Virus record (IMG/VR): IMGVR_UViG_3300009373_000585
Coordinates: 1-39,818 of that record
Source: a virus
Reading direction: 5' to 3' (one strand)
Length of the DNA: 39,818 nucleotides
Shown: positions 1-6,983 of the stretch, piece after piece
How positions within the stretch are numbered: the stretch's first letter is position 1
How the letters are laid out: each line of letters opens with the position of its first letter
The notes under the pieces: model-generated
Told to the model about the DNA's origin: nothing
Databases searched by the model: none
What the model saw: the letters and a program-made list of their open reading frames with translations, nothing else
Position numbers and translations under genes: made by a program

Positions 1-255
1 TCATCGATCTCCTCCATATCGCGCTATTATATGCGCTTTTAGGGCATCTGGGGACTCCTCCCAAAGCCCTTCGATTATCTCACAAAGCAAGTTCGTTATA
101 ACCTGGCGCTGGATCTTCTCTGAGGCGCCCCCCAACCTCTCATCCAGCTCCTTGTCCAGCTTCCGGCCGATCTCCTTGCCATCGACCTTCTTATCGATCG
201 CCTTCGTCATCACGAATATAACGTTATTTCTGAGATCCGTTATTAGCTTGTTCAT
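1..255 (-). CDS. Small hypothetical protein (84 aa)
   Basis: I do not recognise a family. The product is charged and mostly helical, with a Lys/Asp/Glu-rich middle (KKVDGKEIGRKLDKELDERL) and no membrane segment or cysteine motif. The reading frame is open to base 303, but the ATG at 255 is chosen because AAAGGAGGGGG lies just upstream, and the longer start has no such site. It overlaps the end of the membrane-protein gene before it by about 32 bases, so it is probably translated as part of the terminal small-gene operon. Its TGA stop is at bases 1-3, so the gene is complete but sits on the contig edge. A role near lysis is inference from position only. Confidence 0.6.
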   Translation of the reverse strand: MNKLITDLRNNVIFVMTKAIDKKVDGKEIGRKLDKELDERLGGASEKIQRQVITNLLCEIIEGLWEESPDALKAHIIARYGGDR

Positions 256-451
256 TTTTCGCCCCCTCCTTTGGGCTACGCCTGAAGAAGTACTGAAAGA
301 CAAGCGTAAATATCATTACCAGCCAATCGGGCATGTTATACTGCTGCCCAGTTGCCATATAGAACTCGATGAACCGCCCGATGTATATGGCGAATAAAAA
401 CAACACTACGTATTTTGCGCCTACGTCGAACATCAGTCTCCATCTGTCCAC
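224..451 (-). CDS. Small membrane protein, holin-like (75 aa)
   Basis: Two hydrophobic segments are visible (about residues 10-30 and 43-57), separated by a short loop with GQQYNMPD, followed by a basic, polar tail rich in Lys, Asn and Gln. That is the layout of class II phage holins, which form inner-membrane lesions that release or activate the lysin. The start is GTG at 451 with GGAG seven bases upstream; an ATG six codons later also has a close GGAG. It lies in a run with a lipoprotein, a coiled-coil protein and a tail-anchored protein, which fits a lysis cassette. No sequence signature proves holin activity; it could be another small phage membrane protein. Confidence 0.6.
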   Translation of the reverse strand: MDRWRLMFDVGAKYVVLFLFAIYIGRFIEFYMATGQQYNMPDWLVMIFTLVFQYFFRRSPKEGAKNEQANNGSQK

Positions 452-453
452 TG

Positions 454-705
454 TCAGTCTCCTAATTTCGAAGCGTTTATATCAATTAGCTTAAGATCCA
501 CCTTGGTGTCGACGTCGAGCTCTTTATCCCCTATCTTCGTGTGATACTTACCAGCAGGTACTCCCTCGATTGGAATGATCCCAAACAGTTTGGCTGCTTT
601 TGTAGTGATTTCAATGCCTCCCTCAATCTCTTTCGCCTGGTAAGATCTGGGGGTCGAGCACCCTGCCAAAAAGCACGCAATAACTATAATACCTATATAT
701 CTCAT
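454..705 (-). CDS. Lipoprotein, possible outer-membrane spanin subunit (83 aa)
   Basis: The N-terminus MRYIGIIVIACFLAGCSTP is a signal peptide ending in a lipobox (LAGC), so Cys16 should be lipidated after signal peptidase II cleavage. Ser follows the Cys, which in Gram-negative bacteria favours sorting to the outer membrane. The mature part is small and looks beta-rich (GGIEITTKAAKLFGIIPIEG, KYHTKIGDKELDVDTKVDLKLIDI). The start overlaps the TGA of the coiled-coil gene before it. Small phage lipoproteins beside holins are often o-spanins, but these are usually proline-rich and this one is not, so the spanin role is tentative. A phage lipoprotein with a surface or exclusion role is the alternative. 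Confidence 0.65.
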   Translation of the reverse strand: MRYIGIIVIACFLAGCSTPRSYQAKEIEGGIEITTKAAKLFGIIPIEGVPAGKYHTKIGDKELDVDTKVDLKLIDINASKLGD

Positions 706-953
706 CCTCTATTCCCCTTTTTAAAATCCTGCAAGTTCGTTCCGAGATAATCTTGGGCAAGCGTTTCCACGGCACTCCTCAACTTCTGTGTGTCGCCTTT
801 CGCCTTTGCAGCCTTAATTGCGATTGCCTCGGTATGCTGTCCCGCTTCTCCCTGTATATCCTGGACGTCGGATTCGATCTGTTCTAAACGATCGCTAATC
901 CGGCTAAGTGTGTGCAAAAATTCTCGTTTCTGCCCATCGGTTAACTTAATCAC
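702..953 (-). CDS. Small coiled-coil protein (83 aa)
   Basis: The protein is soluble and heptad-rich: residues 10-45 (EFLHTLSRISDRLEQIESDVQDIQG) have hydrophobic residues at coiled-coil spacing, followed by an Ala/Lys-rich helix. There is no signal peptide or membrane segment. The start codon is GTG, preceded by AAAGGGGGA, and it overlaps the TGA of the membrane-anchored gene upstream (GTGA overlap). Its own end overlaps the lipoprotein start. The tight coupling suggests it acts with its neighbours, but no function is recognised. It could be a structural or holin-partner protein. Confidence 0.55.
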   Translation of the reverse strand: MIKLTDGQKREFLHTLSRISDRLEQIESDVQDIQGEAGQHTEAIAIKAAKAKGDTQKLRSAVETLAQDYLGTNLQDFKKGNRG

Positions 954-1213
954 TGTATTCCCCCTTTAATAAACCAACCCAGACATCCCAGTAGAGCCGC
1001 CAATATAAGGAGCGTTACCGCCCAGTTAGCCTTAACCCAGATGCTTAGCTTGACGATCTTGTCCCTGAAGTGTGGGGAGTCCTTTAGATGCTGCGCGATC
1101 TCCTTGTGCTTCAACTCGCAAAGCTCTCTTTGATGCCCGATATAGGTGTCGAGCTTACCATTAAGTGCCTTGACTCCCGCCTTAATCTCTGCAAGTTGCT
1201 CATTATCACTCAT
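950..1213 (-). CDS. Tail-anchored coiled-coil membrane protein, XhlA/holin-like (87 aa)
   Basis: Residues 1-60 are polar and helical (LAEIKAGVKALNGKLDTYIGHQRELCELKHKEIAQHLKD), and residues 63-84 form one strong membrane segment (WAVTLLILAALLGCLGWFI). A coiled coil followed by a single C-terminal membrane anchor is the arrangement of haemolysin XhlA-type holin partners. The start ATG has GAGGGTAT upstream, and the stop overlaps the next gene. It opens the terminal small-gene cluster, directly after the sulfatase-like gene. The family assignment is by architecture, not by a diagnostic motif. Confidence 0.6.
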   Translation of the reverse strand: MSDNEQLAEIKAGVKALNGKLDTYIGHQRELCELKHKEIAQHLKDSPHFRDKIVKLSIWVKANWAVTLLILAALLGCLGWFIKGGIQ

Positions 1214-1223
1214 ATACCCTCAC

Positions 1224-1916
1224 CTATTTGCCTCTTAATACCTCTAATTGCGTTACTTTATCTCTACTCTGAAAATCCATAATAAATATATCGTTTACCT
1301 CTGGGACTGTCTCAAAGACTTCGACCAAGCCTTTCTTCTCAATAACCTTCTGAGACATCCTACCATGATGATAGCGCTCATCTCTCTCCCAGAACGCTTC
1401 TCCGTGGTCAGTAGTAATATATACTTCCCATCCCTTAAATCTTCCAAGCAGCATCTGGATCCGTGGTATACATTCTCTTGTTCGTTGATGGTATGCCTCA
1501 AAAAGTTCTTCCTTCCTATCATCTGAAATACCACCTACCCAAGATATAGGCTTCGACTTCCCGACATCATCAAAGTAGTTATGAATATAGTAATCATGAA
1601 CTACCAATAAAGTATTCCCTTTTTGTTTATCTAAGTCTGGCAACACTCCGGCCTTAAACAAAGGAAACATAGTAGTTGCGTTGTTGTAGTCGTATTTATA
1701 CTTGCCAAAAAAAGCTCCAGCAAATCCACCGCCTGTTACAATCGCTTTATGGCCTTTAAATTCATTTATAGCCTTAGCAAAGTGCGGAAAACAGGTAATC
1801 GTACAAGCCCCTATCGCCTCAATCTCATGGAACTTGGCCTCAGCAAAAGCAGGAGCTAAGATCTCTTTTGCTACATCCCGCCGCAAGGTATCAAGTATAA
1901 TGACTAATCTTTTCAT
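1224..1916 (-). CDS. Alkaline phosphatase/sulfatase superfamily protein (230 aa)
   Basis: The N-terminus MKRLVIILDTLRRD matches the first metal-binding strand of the sulfatase/phosphatase superfamily (Asp9, Thr10). A Thr-Ile-Thr-Cys segment near residues 39-42 lies where the catalytic Ser/Thr/Cys is expected. TTDHGEAF (Asp170, His171) and the later His183-His184-Gly supply the usual second metal site. These enzymes hydrolyse sulfate or phosphate esters or transfer phosphate-bearing groups. At 230 residues it is about half the length of typical sulfatases, so it is a compact version. The ATG at 1916 is preferred: the longer frame overlaps the previous gene, and this start lies four bases after that gene's stop. 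Substrate is unknown; the glycosyltransferase nearby suggests a glycan. Confidence 0.6.
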   Translation of the reverse strand: MKRLVIILDTLRRDVAKEILAPAFAEAKFHEIEAIGACTITCFPHFAKAINEFKGHKAIVTGGGFAGAFFGKYKYDYNNATTMFPLFKAGVLPDLDKQKGNTLLVVHDYYIHNYFDDVGKSKPISWVGGISDDRKEELFEAYHQRTRECIPRIQMLLGRFKGWEVYITTDHGEAFWERDERYHHGRMSQKVIEKKGLVEVFETVPEVNDIFIMDFQSRDKVTQLEVLRGK

Positions 1917-1920
1917 AGAA

Positions 1921-2166
1921 TTACCCAAAGAAAAATACCTTTCCGTAAGGCGCTGCACTTAGGGTCTGCTCTCTTATGATGCTCTCACGTATACTGTCAT
2001 TTGACAAAAACTGCTTCGCAAAATGTGAGGAGTCTACCTGAATAACCTCAACCTTTGACACGCGAGGCTCTTTATAGGCCAATGCCATTTCAGGCGAGAA
2101 TACTAATCTCGCCGTAACCACTGCGATCACTACTTTCTTTTTAATGTGGCTTCGCTTTTGAGTCAT
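1921..2166 (-). CDS. Hypothetical protein, possibly a remnant (81 aa)
   Basis: A hydrophobic strand (VVIAVVTARLVF) is followed by a mixed, polar region ending GKVFFFG. The start at 2166 overlaps the end of the glycosyltransferase gene and has no ribosome-binding site; a GTG about 12 codons later is an alternative. The opening strand resembles the first beta-strand of a nucleotide- or sugar-binding fold, but no motif follows. It could therefore be a broken piece of a transferase or a genuine small protein. Its stop is four bases before the sulfatase-like start, so it is probably cotranslated with it. Confidence 0.4.
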   Translation of the reverse strand: MTQKRSHIKKKVVIAVVTARLVFSPEMALAYKEPRVSKVEVIQVDSSHFAKQFLSNDSIRESIIREQTLSAAPYGKVFFFG

Positions 2167-2917
2167 AATGAAATGCCCTTATATCGTAATCTGCTAAGCA
2201 TTTACCCGGATGCCTAAAGCAGAAGTCTATATCGCACCCGATGAACTTTTCCGCCCCTTCTGCTTCAACCTGTGGATTAAAAATAACATCTGGCCTTCCC
2301 GCTCTCTCAAAATCTATTAAGGTACACCCAAGGTGCCCTAAGCCTATCTTCTGCACTCCCCAAGTAACTCTTGGAGGAAATGACCGCCAGAAAGGTTTGT
2401 CGCTATTATTAAATCCAACGGGTACTTTTTCTATATCCCAAAAAAACATTCTATTTTCATGCCTATCAAACTGAACTCCAGCTACATAGCAAGCAAACCT
2501 ATGAGTACTTAGATCCTTCATGAGTTTTTTAAGGGTATTGGAAGGTATGCAAATATCATCCTCAACGAAAAAGACTCTATCTGTCTTAACGTGTTTCATA
2601 GCACTGTTATACATTGAGGCTATTGTTACAGCGTGTTCCATAGTACGCTGTCCCTTATCAACAAAAGCATTTGCGCTGGGTGGAACGCCAGTATCATGAA
2701 TTATCCTCACGTTGAATCCTTGCTTTATGGCGATACTGGCTTGATACTTCAAGAACTCCACGAATTGATAGGTTGCATTTGTATACCAGAGGACATCTAT
2801 TCTATTCTTTGGGTAATCCAGGTTTTGAAGCCCATACCAATAAGGAGTCCAGGATTGCCACCTACCCGCAAAGAGAGAAAGTAAAGTTACCTTTTTAATT
2901 GATTTCTTACGTGTCAT
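2141..2917 (-). CDS. Glycosyltransferase, GT-A-like (258 aa)
   Basis: The protein begins with a basic stretch, then KVTLLSLFAGRWQSWTPYWYGLQNLDYPKNRIDVLWYTNA, the usual first strand and helix of GT-A sugar transferases. It carries VFFVEDDICIP near residue 116, where EDD stands in the place of the metal-binding DxD motif. FIGCDIDFCFR near residue 230 is a second acidic cluster like those in GT2-like enzymes. The predicted role is transfer of a sugar from a nucleotide-sugar to a phage or host acceptor. It is cytosolic, with no membrane segment. It overlaps the end of the fibre gene by 11 bases and is followed by a sulfatase-superfamily gene, so a surface-modification role is likely. Confidence 0.65.
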   Translation of the reverse strand: MTRKKSIKKVTLLSLFAGRWQSWTPYWYGLQNLDYPKNRIDVLWYTNATYQFVEFLKYQASIAIKQGFNVRIIHDTGVPPSANAFVDKGQRTMEHAVTIASMYNSAMKHVKTDRVFFVEDDICIPSNTLKKLMKDLSTHRFACYVAGVQFDRHENRMFFWDIEKVPVGFNNSDKPFWRSFPPRVTWGVQKIGLGHLGCTLIDFERAGRPDVIFNPQVEAEGAEKFIGCDIDFCFRHPGKCLADYDIRAFHYDSKAKPH

Positions 2918-5411
2918 TGTATTGGTTTAGTCCGTATTCACCACGTATACCTTTAAGTTTTGCGTCTGCATTTAAATTATCATCGGATACATCTCTCCAG
3001 ATTTCCATATGCACATATTCTCCCGCCGTAGCCCCAGTAATGGTAACAGCGCCACTTTCAGATGTTTCCTGCACATCATTAGCTGTATCTAATGTATCAC
3101 TCACAGCTACTGATGTTCCTAATGCTTGGTCTAAAGCCTCACTATCAGCATAAGAACGGCCGTGCAAATTCCACTCTACTGTGCCCCCTGCCCCAGAAGC
3201 TCCAGTCCAAACCACATGATAAGTAAGGGTTCCATCCCAATTTTTGGGCATGATTAAATTGAATTGTGCAAATTCATCCGAAGAAGCATCAAAATCCAAA
3301 GTCTGAATGGTTATGTTATTAGTCGCCAAATTTGTGCCCGCTATAGCTGCACAACCATTGCCATCTTCTCTTGGCCACATCGCTGTTGCAGGAACATAAA
3401 AAGATTTCTTGGGATCAGCGTTGGCTATCTGTATATTGTCTGTGGCGTTAGTAAGATTAATGTCACCGGATACTTCTAAAGGATCGTTAGGACTCGTTAC
3501 TCCGACCATACCGACATTGCCATTACCCAAGACTGTTATATAATCTACATTGCCTAATATATTTTGAAAACTAAACGCTACATCAGTTCCAGTAACATTC
3601 TGCCAAGTAGTGCCGTTAGCCTTACCTGCCCTAAATGTCACTACACCAACAGAAGGTGCTGCTCCACCAGATATACCCTGAAAGAGAAAACCACCTATAT
3701 CGCTTGTTTCACTTAATCCCCTAAAAGAGCATCCTCCTTTTGAACCCGACCATTTATCTACTACCATATAAACATCTGTAGGGGCTAAGTCTGTCATGCC
3801 GTGAGCTATATTGGTGCTATCGCCTACATATACTGGTGTATCACCAGCTTTATTTACATGAAGCGTGTTCGCAGGACTCGTTGTCCCTATGCCGACATTG
3901 CCTCCTTGTGTTACCCTAAACTTCTCATCATTATCAATTCTAACTCTAAAATCATCACCTGCTGAAATATCCATCGAAACAATGCTTGACCCTATGCCCC
4001 ACACCGCAGTTGTTCCGTCATCATCTTCAAGTTTAACCTTGTCAGTAGTAGTATCATAGATATAAAGTCTCGGCCCAGCAGTCGTAGTTCCTAGGCGTAA
4101 GTCCCCCGTCATTATTACGTCATTACCGCTTGGAGTAATGGTCAAAAGACCGTCGCCATCCACCCCGAAATCACAGTGGTCAACACCGTCTGTGTGGGTC
4201 AACCTTAACTGCGTACCAGAGTCGTCTAAAACCTCTAATGCTTTGTCAGGTCCTGTATCATTTATACCAACCATCTCATAAAGTCCGTTTATGAAAAGCA
4301 CCTTGGGGTGGTTGGCTGAACCAAACGCCACGTCTCGGTTCCCATCTCCCTCAAATGTTAAGTCACCTGCGCTGTTGAACAACCTGCCGATCTCCGCTGT
4401 TCCGTCAGCACCGCCAATGTAGAAAGATGTGTTACCGCTGACCCTGAGGTTTGCATCGCAGACGTCCAGGGTGTCGGGAGATGGCGTAGCATCAAACTCT
4501 AGTCTGGCGTTGTTGGGAGAACCTAACCCTATCCAGTTATCATCCGCAAGATATATGTCTTGTGTGAACACCACATCCCCATCGGCTTCTATTTGGATAG
4601 CATCTGTGTCACTTACAGAACCAATATAGCGAGCATCGCCTATTATAAGATCATTTATCGTAGCATTGCCAGTAGTAACAATATTATCACTATCGTCTAT
4701 CGTAACTCCAGTAGGCTGTGTAGTTACCCCATCAGTTCCGTCAAAGGCAGGTATGGAGTTATCAACAACAGTTCCGGCGTCAATCAAGAAACCTGATACA
4801 CTACTACCTGTATGGGTATGTCCTGGGTCTGCACCGGAGGTTACGTTAGCTCCGAGGATAGTTGCCCCTGTTACAGTTCCGTCGGCTTGGAAATTGCCGT
4901 TGCTATCCATGTTCCCAACGTTATTGCTATCCGAATCAAGAAAGTTCACATAATTGGCGCCAGCGTTATCGGACATTTTAAGGTTTAGATCTGTCGCAGG
5001 AGCGATCTGCAAATTCCCAGCGTTGCTGCCAGCGACAGTCGAAATTTCTGTAAACCATGTGCTAAAGTTGCTCCCTAAATGCAATTTGACTTGAGTGGCA
5101 GGAGCGTTAGGATTCACAATGACATCTGGGGGTAGCGTAACATTGCTGCCATCCCAGGAAGATCCGGGGATTCCAGCAAAAGATCCATTGTCATTATATT
5201 GTATCTGCGTATCAGATCCACCGGGGGATGTTCCTGCTACCGTAACGGTTGTCCTTATGCCACTATGAGTTGCAGCAACACCAGCGCCAACATAATCGAC
5301 ATCAGAAGCGTACCCTTTATGTGTCCCCTCATCTCTCGTCCTGTGAGTTGCAAAAACCAGCGAAGGGAACAGAAACAAACAGGCCACAAATAACACAAAT
5401 CTTTTCTTCAT
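2907..5411 (-). CDS. Tail-fibre-like protein with a Sec signal peptide (834 aa)
   Basis: Residues 1-21 (MKKR, a hydrophobic core, then FA before THRTRD) form a textbook signal peptide. The rest is typical phage-fibre sequence: low in Lys, rich in Gly, Asp, Thr and Asn. It has repeats of the kind GIGTTSPANTLHV, GINDTGPDKALEVLDDSG and GNVGMVGVTSPNDPLEVSG, which in fibres introduce beta-strand units and receptor-binding parts. No intramolecular chaperone peptidase motif is obvious; the last 150 residues look like a separate beta-sandwich domain (LTYHVVWTGASGAGGTVEWNLHGRSY). Fibres are normally assembled in the cytosol, so a signal peptide is odd. It may be a secreted or surface-displayed adhesin, or the N-terminus may act as a membrane anchor. 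The start has AGGA upstream. Confidence 0.75.
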   Translation of the reverse strand: MKKRFVLFVACLFLFPSLVFATHRTRDEGTHKGYASDVDYVGAGVAATHSGIRTTVTVAGTSPGGSDTQIQYNDNGSFAGIPGSSWDGSNVTLPPDVIVNPNAPATQVKLHLGSNFSTWFTEISTVAGSNAGNLQIAPATDLNLKMSDNAGANYVNFLDSDSNNVGNMDSNGNFQADGTVTGATILGANVTSGADPGHTHTGSSVSGFLIDAGTVVDNSIPAFDGTDGVTTQPTGVTIDDSDNIVTTGNATINDLIIGDARYIGSVSDTDAIQIEADGDVVFTQDIYLADDNWIGLGSPNNARLEFDATPSPDTLDVCDANLRVSGNTSFYIGGADGTAEIGRLFNSAGDLTFEGDGNRDVAFGSANHPKVLFINGLYEMVGINDTGPDKALEVLDDSGTQLRLTHTDGVDHCDFGVDGDGLLTITPSGNDVIMTGDLRLGTTTAGPRLYIYDTTTDKVKLEDDDGTTAVWGIGSSIVSMDISAGDDFRVRIDNDEKFRVTQGGNVGIGTTSPANTLHVNKAGDTPVYVGDSTNIAHGMTDLAPTDVYMVVDKWSGSKGGCSFRGLSETSDIGGFLFQGISGGAAPSVGVVTFRAGKANGTTWQNVTGTDVAFSFQNILGNVDYITVLGNGNVGMVGVTSPNDPLEVSGDINLTNATDNIQIANADPKKSFYVPATAMWPREDGNGCAAIAGTNLATNNITIQTLDFDASSDEFAQFNLIMPKNWDGTLTYHVVWTGASGAGGTVEWNLHGRSYADSEALDQALGTSVAVSDTLDTANDVQETSESGAVTITGATAGEYVHMEIWRDVSDDNLNADAKLKGIRGEYGLNQYNDT

Positions 5412-5425
5412 CCTATTCTCCTGTT

Positions 5426-6373
5426 TTAACTAAAGTGAGTTACGCAGATAGCTTCTCCGTTAACTATCGAATCTACATACAATTTATTGAGATTGTCTAT
5501 TTCAAATCTGACAGGGACATTCCCAGGGATTATAACAGTCCCTCTTTGAGAAGAAGCCGCAGCAACAACATTAGAATCCCCAACAACTAAGAGATCCGTA
5601 TTTCCAGTATCCCCACAGATCAAACAATATTTGATAGATGTCGATGTAGAGGTTACCTGCTCTTTTGTACCCGCAGTCGTAACAGCCTTTCTCAAAGTGC
5701 CTACTGCCCCACATATATCAGGAGCCACGCTTTTGTAAGCTGACTTCCATTCAGCAGATGTCATTCCTCCAGCAGCAAAAGCCCTTACAACCTTATCGCT
5801 TACTGTCTTGAGAGCCGAAATGAAGCGCTTACCATCGGAAAGGCGCACTGATAAGGGTTTTGTTGCTTTATCTGATAAAAATCTAAGGGGTTCCAGGGCA
5901 GCCAGAAGCTCTGAGAAGTCTAAATCGATCTCTGGATTGACGGTAATATGAGGCTCAGGGACGTTTATATTGGGTATCTTAATTTTCGGCACCTTGATCT
6001 CAGACGCCTTTATCTCCGGTACTTTGACATCGATCTCCGGGATCTGGACATCAAACGTAGGAGTAAAGTCTATCTTGGCTATTGCTTCTTGTAAGGTTTT
6101 AATGGTTGAGATTAATGTAGGAAACTCGTCCGCCTTGAGGACATCCGGGATCTTGATGGAAGCAATGTATTCGCCGATCTTCTTTGCTAATAAGGTAAGT
6201 TCGTTTCTAAGATGTAATTTGATCTCATCAAAATTATTAACGGAGATTTCTTTCTGATTTTCCTCTTCAAATAGTATGCCCAGGTTGCGAATAGCCTCAT
6301 TGATTTCGCCCAAGGTCGCGAGTTCCTTGCCTGTCCTTTTTGGTCGTTGGGTTGTTTCAAAAAGTCCACTCAT
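5426..6373 (-). CDS. Tail-associated fibre/baseplate-like protein (315 aa)
   Basis: Three parts are visible. Residues 1-90 are helical and charged. Residues about 105-160 are a run of alternating Val/Ile-Pro units (VPEIKASEIKVPKIKIPNINVPEP), which should form an extended beta-repeat stalk. The C-terminal part has GNVPVRFEIDNLNKLYVDSIVNGEAICVTHF, an ending that recurs in phage structural proteins. The gene lies just ahead of the signal-peptide fibre gene, separated by 14 bases, so the two are probably made together. The start at 6373 has AAGGGGAAG upstream. A plus-strand promoter begins 18 bases outside this start and fires the other way. Structural role is inferred from architecture and position. 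Confidence 0.55.
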   Translation of the reverse strand: MSGLFETTQRPKRTGKELATLGEINEAIRNLGILFEEENQKEISVNNFDEIKLHLRNELTLLAKKIGEYIASIKIPDVLKADEFPTLISTIKTLQEAIAKIDFTPTFDVQIPEIDVKVPEIKASEIKVPKIKIPNINVPEPHITVNPEIDLDFSELLAALEPLRFLSDKATKPLSVRLSDGKRFISALKTVSDKVVRAFAAGGMTSAEWKSAYKSVAPDICGAVGTLRKAVTTAGTKEQVTSTSTSIKYCLICGDTGNTDLLVVGDSNVVAAASSQRGTVIIPGNVPVRFEIDNLNKLYVDSIVNGEAICVTHFS

Positions 6374-6390
6374 ATCTTCCCCTTATTTTC

Positions 6391-6419
6391 TTGACACGAT
6401 AGCCTTAGATGGCTATACT
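6391..6419 (+). promoter_or_regulatory. Consensus sigma70 promoter on the plus strand
   Basis: TTGACA at 6391-6396 and TATACT at 6414-6419 are separated by exactly 17 bases. The -35 is a full consensus match and the -10 has five of six. It points rightward, against nearly every gene in the window, and leads into a tiny reading frame at 6424 and a small membrane-protein gene at 6450. The two hexamers are identical to those of the minus-strand promoter at 32183-32211. Transcription should start near 6425. Confidence 0.75.
6399..6416. promoter_or_regulatory. Dyad-symmetric operator candidate inside the promoter spacer
   Basis: ATAGCC (6399-6404) and GGCTAT (6411-6416) are perfect inverted copies around a six-base centre (TTAGAT). 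The 18-base dyad fills the space between the -35 and -10 hexamers, the classic place for a repressor to block RNA polymerase. No second copy was noticed elsewhere in the window. The binding protein is unknown. Confidence 0.45.
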
Positions 6420-6423
6420 CAAA

Positions 6424-6453
6424 ATGACGATGATCGATGATGTGCCATTATGA
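6424..6453 (+). CDS. Tiny upstream reading frame (9 codons), coupled to the next gene
   Basis: ATG at 6424 opens MTMIDDVPL and stops at TGA 6451-6453, which overlaps the ATG of the next gene in the arrangement ATGA. The start lies almost at the predicted transcription start, so it would be read as a leaderless or near-leaderless message. The downstream start has no good ribosome-binding site of its own, so translation coupling through this peptide is plausible. The same layout occurs at 7019-7075. Existence of a peptide product is inference. Confidence 0.35.
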   Translation: MTMIDDVPL

Positions 6454-6623
6454 TAAAAAACTCCACAGAACTACCTGATAAACACCCCAGGAAACAAAGC
6501 AATGAGCATTTAGTTGATTGGCTCATGCGAGACCAAACGAATAATGTTCCGTTAGGCGAATTAACAAGACGAAACATTGACGCCATAAACAAGTTTAACC
6601 GAACAAGTTCCCGTTTGGCTTGA
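6450..6623 (+). CDS. Small plus-strand protein, cytosolic part of a possible tail-anchored protein (57 aa)
   Basis: The 57-residue product (starts MIKNSTELPDKHPRKQ, ends NKFNRTSSRLA) is polar and helical. It lies behind a consensus promoter at 6391-6419. The reading frame continues past the TGA at 6621-6623 with AVIILAITAIIISILK up to TAG at 6672-6674, a perfect membrane segment. Polar helix followed by a terminal membrane anchor is a common design of small prophage membrane proteins, and many have Trp where this TGA stands. So either this is a truncated soluble form, a nonsense-mutated gene, or a readthrough product. The opposite-strand frame here (6419-6652) has no protein-like features. 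It may be a moron with a host-directed role; this is inference. Confidence 0.5.
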   Translation: MIKNSTELPDKHPRKQSNEHLVDWLMRDQTNNVPLGELTRRNIDAINKFNRTSSRLA

Positions 6624-6659
6624 GCTGTGATTATCCTCGCGATAACAGCCATAATAATC

Positions 6660-6962
6660 TCAATCCTTAAATAGATTAACTTTATCTATAAGAATTATAT
6701 TGTCAAAAAGACTTTCAATATCTGCGAAGAAAAACACCCCTCCGCACGTAAAACAAACTGCTTTAAAATACTTCTTGCCATTCAGTTCGATTATTTCCAC
6801 ATCTTTGCCCATACCCCGATGCTTACAGGCTATGGGTTGCTTTTTGAATATATTCATGTTTTTCCTCCATTGTTTACCGACTTTGCGTCCAAAGGATTCT
6901 TTACGAAGTGATGAAAATAACCATAACATTATTAAATTTAGCTGCGTTTCAAGGTCGCCCAT
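6660..6962 (-). CDS. Small zinc-ribbon-like protein with two candidate starts (100 or 65 aa)
   Basis: The C-terminal half carries ACKHRG and, about 25 residues later, CFTCGG, a Cys/His set that could hold one zinc, followed by a hydrophobic helix region (VFFFADIESLF). Two in-frame starts both have excellent ribosome-binding sites: ATG 6962 behind GGAGGTTTTAAG, and ATG 6857 behind GGAGGAAAAAC. The longer form begins GDLETQLNLIMLWLFSSL, very like the start of the fibre protein at 14427-15254 (DLEGQLDLIITWLMAAM). Either both forms are made or a fibre-type N-terminus was joined to a small zinc protein. The frame is open to 6998, but that part overlaps a plus-strand promoter. Confidence 0.55.
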   Translation of the reverse strand: MGDLETQLNLIMLWLFSSLRKESFGRKVGKQWRKNMNIFKKQPIACKHRGMGKDVEIIELNGKKYFKAVCFTCGGVFFFADIESLFDNIILIDKVNLFKD

Positions 6963-6983
6963 CTTAAAACCTCCTGGTTCTTC

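Noticed and set aside
2907-5411. Diversity-generating retroelement or tailspike autoprotease
   Set aside because: No reverse transcriptase, template repeat or chaperone peptidase motif is visible in the fibre or its neighbours.
6621-6623. Genetic code with TGA as Trp or Gly
   Set aside because: TGA ends many genes at tight overlaps (TGATG after terL, ATGA elsewhere) and Trp is written TGG throughout, so the standard code applies.
6419-6652. Minus-strand frame of 77 codons
   Set aside because: Its translation is not protein-like (SSSF end, scattered Cys/Met), the ribosome-binding site is badly spaced, and the plus-strand frame in the same DNA has a consensus promoter and a sensible product.
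6704-6709. Minus-strand TTGACA as a promoter for the gene at 6660-6962
   Set aside because: It lies inside that gene, has no -10 at 16-18 bases, and leads to no start codon.
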